64,000 bases of DNA, taken from positions 51,602-115,601 of the forward strand of contig JAFXCP010000006.1 in assembly GCA_017521405.1 (NCBI GenBank). The letters run 5' to 3'. This DNA is from Akkermansia sp. (lineage in GTDB: Bacteria; Verrucomicrobiota; Verrucomicrobiia; Verrucomicrobiales; Akkermansiaceae). This document shows, piece by piece, positions 61,007 through 64,000 of this stretch (positions are counted from its first letter, which is position 1; every line of letters starts with the position of its first letter). The position numbers were made by a program, and so were the translations under genes. Below the pieces are notes generated by a model. It was not told the DNA's origin and made no database searches. It saw only the letters and a list, made by a program, of their open reading frames with translations.

Positions 61007-61035
61007 AATGTAGCAAAACCGGGCAGGGGAGTCAA
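61007..61035 (-). promoter_or_regulatory. Promoter of the GTPase-associated operon
   Basis: TTGACT (61035-61030), a 17-base spacer and TACATT (61012-61007) on the minus strand, about 20 bases before the ATG at 60985. AGGG precedes the start codon. Confidence 0.75.
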
Positions 61036-61063
61036 GACAAAGAGGCGGGGACGCGCCGAGAAA

Positions 61064-63067
61064 TCAATCCTCATCCAGCATATTGTGGATGGAAGCAAAG
61101 AAATCCATGCAATCCTCCTCCGATGCCGGAGCCTTCATCAGCCGGTCGTAATCGACAAACTCGTACATTGTGGCGGGAATCTCCCGTATAAAACAGGAAG
61201 GCGCGCAGCGCTCCTCCTGCCCGTAGCGGTTGCGCTTGGCGCAGTAGGTCATCGTAAGCCGTTCCCTAGCGCGGGTAATCCCCACATAGAAGAGGCGGCG
61301 CTCCTCATCCAGACTTCCCTCATCCACGGAGCGTGTATGCGGCAGCAGTCCCTCCTCCACCCCCACAATATACACATGGGGAAACTCCAGCCCCTTGGCT
61401 GCATGCATAGTAATAAGGCACACACCACTCTTTTTTTCAATATCCTCATCCTCCCGCTCATCATCCAGACTAAGGGAAGCCAGGAAATCCGTCAGCTTAT
61501 GCCCCGGGAGCCAGAATTGCCGCAAGGCCACCTTAATATCATCAATTGCCGCCAAGCGCCGTTGGCGTTCCTCCTCTGTTTTGCAAAGGCGGGCAATGTA
61601 ATCCTCGTAGCCCGTCTCCTGCAGGAAATCCTGAAGAATATCCACAAAAGGACGTTCACTGGCGGCAAACTCCGTACCATAGCGCGTTACCAAGTCCGTA
61701 AAAGTGCCTATACTGTTTTGGGAGCGAGTGGAGCATTCGGCAAGAAAAGAAATATCCAGCAGCGTGGCCCACAGGCTCTTTTTATGCTCCCGGCTCCAGT
61801 CAATAGCGAAATTGGCCGTTGTTGTGCTAATACCTCGGGGTGGCGTATTGAGTACCCTTAGCAAGTGCAAATCCGCATCCGGATTATCCATCATCATCAG
61901 GTAACTGAGCAAATCCTTCACCTCCCGGCGGTCGAAAAAGCTCTTGGTGCCCACCATGCGGTACGGAATGTGGCGCTCGCGCAGGGCCATTTCCAGCGGG
62001 CGGCTTTGGGCATTGGCGCGGAAAAGCACGGCAAAATCATCCCATTGCTGCTTGCCCATGGCATGCAGCTGTTCAATCTCATCCGCCATGAATTCGGCCT
62101 CCTCCTGAGACCCCGGCATAGCCATGAGCCGCACCGGGTAAACCCCCACCTTATTGGTGCGCAGAGTCTTATCCCGGCGGCCGCTGTTGTGGCGAATGAG
62201 CGTATTGGCACAATCCAACACCTGGCGGGTACAGCGGTAATTCTCCTCCAGCTTAATCACCTTGGGATTCGGGAAAAAACTCTCGAAATCCAGGATGTTC
62301 GAAATCTGAGCCCCGCGCCACCCATAGATAGATTGGTCATCATCCCCCACCACGCACACATTATGCTCCGGCCCTACAAGCTGGCGAAGCAAACTCATTT
62401 GGAGCGAATTCGTATCCTGAAATTCATCCACTGTTATGTGGGAAAAACGCTTATTCCATTTCTCATGCACCGTAGGGTAGCAACGCAACAGCCGCTCCGT
62501 TAAAATCAGTAAATCATCAAAATCCACTGCATTTTGCGCTTTCAACTCCCTTTGGTAAGCCCTCGCCACTGCTGCAATAAGCGTATCCTCAATCTGCTCC
62601 GGCCCCAGCCCTGCATTCCTCACTCGCGACATTTCCCCCAGCACCTGTGCCGGCTCCAGTTTCTCGCGTCGCGCCCCATACTCCATAATCAGGCGTTTAA
62701 GCAGCCCGCTCTGGTCACTCCCCGTATAAATGGAAAAATTTTCCTTATACCCGAGCCGCCCGATATCCTGCCGCAAAATTCGCACACAGAGAGAATGAAA
62801 CGTACACACCGTCATCGCCCGCGCTGCTTTACGGTCCACCAGCCCGGCCACACGGTCGGCCATCTCATTAGCTGCCTTGTTGGTGAACGTAAGAGCCAGA
62901 ATACCACGCGGATTCACCCCCCGCTCAATCATGTGTGCAATACGGCAAGTCACCGTGCGGGTCTTGCCCGTACCGGCCCCGGCCAGAATAAGTACCGGTC
63001 CGTTGAGTGTCTGCACGGCCATCTTTTGGGCGGGATTCAGGCTGTTGATGTCGAACTTTTCTGCCAT
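61064..63067 (-). CDS. UvrD/Rep-family DNA helicase
   Basis: Superfamily 1A ATP-dependent 3'-5' helicase of 667 aa. Motifs visible: LNPAQKMAVQ (Q motif), LAGAGTGKTRTV (Walker A), ALTFTNKAANEM, ITVDEFQDTNSLQ (Walker B), VVGDDDQSIYGWRGA, KLEENYRC, FAVLFRANAQSRPLE, ISLDDEREDEDIE-type linker, LITMHAAKGLEFPHVYIVGVEEGLLPH and LFYVGITRARERL. It is closer to Rep/PcrA than RecB in length. The ATG at 63067 is preferred since it begins at MAEKFD, directly before the conserved part. Its role in repair or replication restart is the family norm. It ends 29 bases upstream of the GTPase operon promoter. Confidence 0.93.
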   Translation of the reverse strand: MAEKFDINSLNPAQKMAVQTLNGPVLILAGAGTGKTRTVTCRIAHMIERGVNPRGILALTFTNKAANEMADRVAGLVDRKAARAMTVCTFHSLCVRILRQDIGRLGYKENFSIYTGSDQSGLLKRLIMEYGARREKLEPAQVLGEMSRVRNAGLGPEQIEDTLIAAVARAYQRELKAQNAVDFDDLLILTERLLRCYPTVHEKWNKRFSHITVDEFQDTNSLQMSLLRQLVGPEHNVCVVGDDDQSIYGWRGAQISNILDFESFFPNPKVIKLEENYRCTRQVLDCANTLIRHNSGRRDKTLRTNKVGVYPVRLMAMPGSQEEAEFMADEIEQLHAMGKQQWDDFAVLFRANAQSRPLEMALRERHIPYRMVGTKSFFDRREVKDLLSYLMMMDNPDADLHLLRVLNTPPRGISTTTANFAIDWSREHKKSLWATLLDISFLAECSTRSQNSIGTFTDLVTRYGTEFAASERPFVDILQDFLQETGYEDYIARLCKTEEERQRRLAAIDDIKVALRQFWLPGHKLTDFLASLSLDDEREDEDIEKKSGVCLITMHAAKGLEFPHVYIVGVEEGLLPHTRSVDEGSLDEERRLFYVGITRARERLTMTYCAKRNRYGQEERCAPSCFIREIPATMYEFVDYDRLMKAPASEEDCMDFFASIHNMLDED

Positions 63068-63132
63068 GGAAGCGCGTCCAAGGGTAGCAGATATCGCCCC
63101 GCGCTGGCAAGCAGAAAATCCGTCCCCGCACC

Positions 63133-64000
63133 TCACAACCAAAACGCCCCGGCACCTCGCACCCCCTGCAAATCCACATACCGTGTCCGCAGCAGGGAAG
63201 CATCCCGGTGCCCCACCTCATACTGCAGCGCCGTATAACTGCGGAAATGCCCCAAATGGTAACTCGCAAAAGTATGCCGCAGCACATCCTGCCGCCAGGG
63301 GCGGGCAGGGCTGCCCCAGCCCGCCGCACGGTGCAGCGCCGCCCAATGCCGCCCCCAGCTCGCAGGGCAAATACGCCCGCCGCCCCCCGCCGCAGCCCTC
63401 TCTAAAATACGCCGCAGCGGAGGATGAATCGTCACCCGCCGCGCTCCACCCGTCTTACTGTGCCGCGCCTGGAGCGCAATATACCCATGCACCAAATCCA
63501 CCGCATCCCAAGTAAGCCGCGCCACCTCGTGCGGCCGAATCCCCGCATACAACATCATCCCCACCGCAGGTAGGCAAACCCCGCCCTCGTACACCCCCGC
63601 CGCCTCCAGCAACTGCTCCATCTCCCCCGGGCTTAAAATCTCCACCCGCCCCTCCACCACCCGCGGCACCTCCACCCGCGCCACCGGATTCTCCGCACAC
63701 CACCCCCGCCGCCACGCCGTGGAAAACACCGCACTCAGCACCGCCCGCGCCTTACGCAACTGCACCGGAGTCGAAAAAGCCCCCCTCAAATACCCCTCGC
63801 AATCCCGCGCACTCATCCCCCGCACCCGCCGCTGCGCCAGCCCCTCATTCCGCCGCATCAGCCGCCTGCACACATAGCGAAAATCCGAAAGCGTACGCGC
63901 CCGCCTATCCTTGCGCGCCTCCAGCGCCTCCTCCACCGCCCGCTCAAAACACACCGTCCGCTCCTGCTGCTCCAGCGCCGCCGCCCCCGCCGCCACACAC
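63133..64000 (-). CDS. Tyrosine recombinase/integrase, GC-rich (5' end uncertain)
   Basis: A phage-integrase-type protein. The visible part has an N-terminal SAM-like core-binding domain (LSDFRYVCRRLMRRNEGL, LRKARAVLSAVFSTAWRRGWCAENPV) and a catalytic domain with the Arg in YAGIRPHEVARLTW, a Lys in HSKTGGARRV, LRHTFASYHL and VGHRDASLLRTRYV (His and Tyr). In place of the usual H-x-x-R the sequence reads DVLRH, so the first His is Asp, a variant I associate with one integrase group. The reading frame remains open to the right edge; a GTG at 63996 is possible but unsure. Base composition is much richer in G and C than its neighbours. Confidence 0.87.
   Translation of the reverse strand, partial: CVAAGAAALEQQERTVCFERAVEEALEARKDRRARTLSDFRYVCRRLMRRNEGLAQRRVRGMSARDCEGYLRGAFSTPVQLRKARAVLSAVFSTAWRRGWCAENPVARVEVPRVVEGRVEILSPGEMEQLLEAAGVYEGGVCLPAVGMMLYAGIRPHEVARLTWDAVDLVHGYIALQARHSKTGGARRVTIHPPLRRILERAAAGGGGRICPASWGRHWAALHRAAGWGSPARPWRQDVLRHTFASYHLGHFRSYTALQYEVGHRDASLLRTRYVDLQGVRGAGAFWL

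Overview
The window looks like a chromosomal segment of a Gram-negative, anaerobic or facultative host-associated bacterium, most likely a Verrucomicrobiota member related to Akkermansia. The pointers are an outer-membrane lipoprotein pathway (Lnt), glutamate decarboxylase, a full anaerobic (class III) ribonucleotide reductase locus, HPr kinase without a PTS operon, DciA-type helicase loading, a SUF Fe-S system headed by a Fur-like regulator, and weak Shine-Dalgarno usage with several nearly leaderless promoters. The lineage is inferred from gene content and was not tested against a database.

Layout. 1-9.8 kb, mostly minus strand: glutamate decarboxylase (cut by the left edge), lnt, a small exported protein, ferredoxin and dciA on plus, then an hprK-nif3-rluD-response regulator run, a decayed membrane acyltransferase pseudogene, and an anchored protein divergent from hisC. 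9.8-24 kb, mostly plus: hisC, tRNA-Cys, a secreted clan GH-D glycosidase (minus), an RlmI-like methyltransferase, a two-domain polysaccharide deacetylase, CstA, a class A PBP with a damaged transpeptidase domain, a conserved 468-aa protein and sufS. 24-30.5 kb, plus: rplY, an argF-sufE-methyltransferase operon, and the nrd locus, in which NrdD is split so that the glycyl-radical domain is a separate 71-aa protein, followed by nrdG. 30.5-38.1 kb, minus: a fur-like-sufC-sufB-sufD operon of overlapping genes, def, a basic low-complexity protein and a PAS/SpoIIE phosphatase. 38.2-41.6 kb, plus: tpiA and a solitary phage tail-type gene. 41.6-51.1 kb, minus: an MBL/beta-CASP protein, a zinc/manganese ABC operon with a leaderless promoter, a decayed sugar epimerase, pyrD, an FAH-family hydrolase, a probable lipoprotein, an Rrf2 regulator and dnaA with an AT-rich upstream region that may hold an origin.

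51.4-61.0 kb is the most unusual part. A consensus promoter drives a seven-gene minus-strand run. It begins with a GTPase that has an FHA-like N-terminus and Zn knuckles, a 945-aa membrane protein whose N-terminus resembles the GAP1-N2 domain, and a 711-aa coiled-coil membrane protein. The first and second resemble the GTPase-associated conflict systems known from computational studies. It ends with a phosphoesterase, a phosphopantetheinyl transferase, a CPBP protease and ThiL. A UvrD/Rep helicase and a very GC-rich tyrosine recombinase follow at the right edge.

Together the window holds all the SUF parts (sufCBD, sufS and sufE at three loci), anaerobic dNTP synthesis, metal uptake and replication initiation (dnaA, dciA). 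Two pseudogenes, an orphan phage gene, and two envelope enzymes with one inactive-looking catalytic domain each show active gene decay and repurposing.
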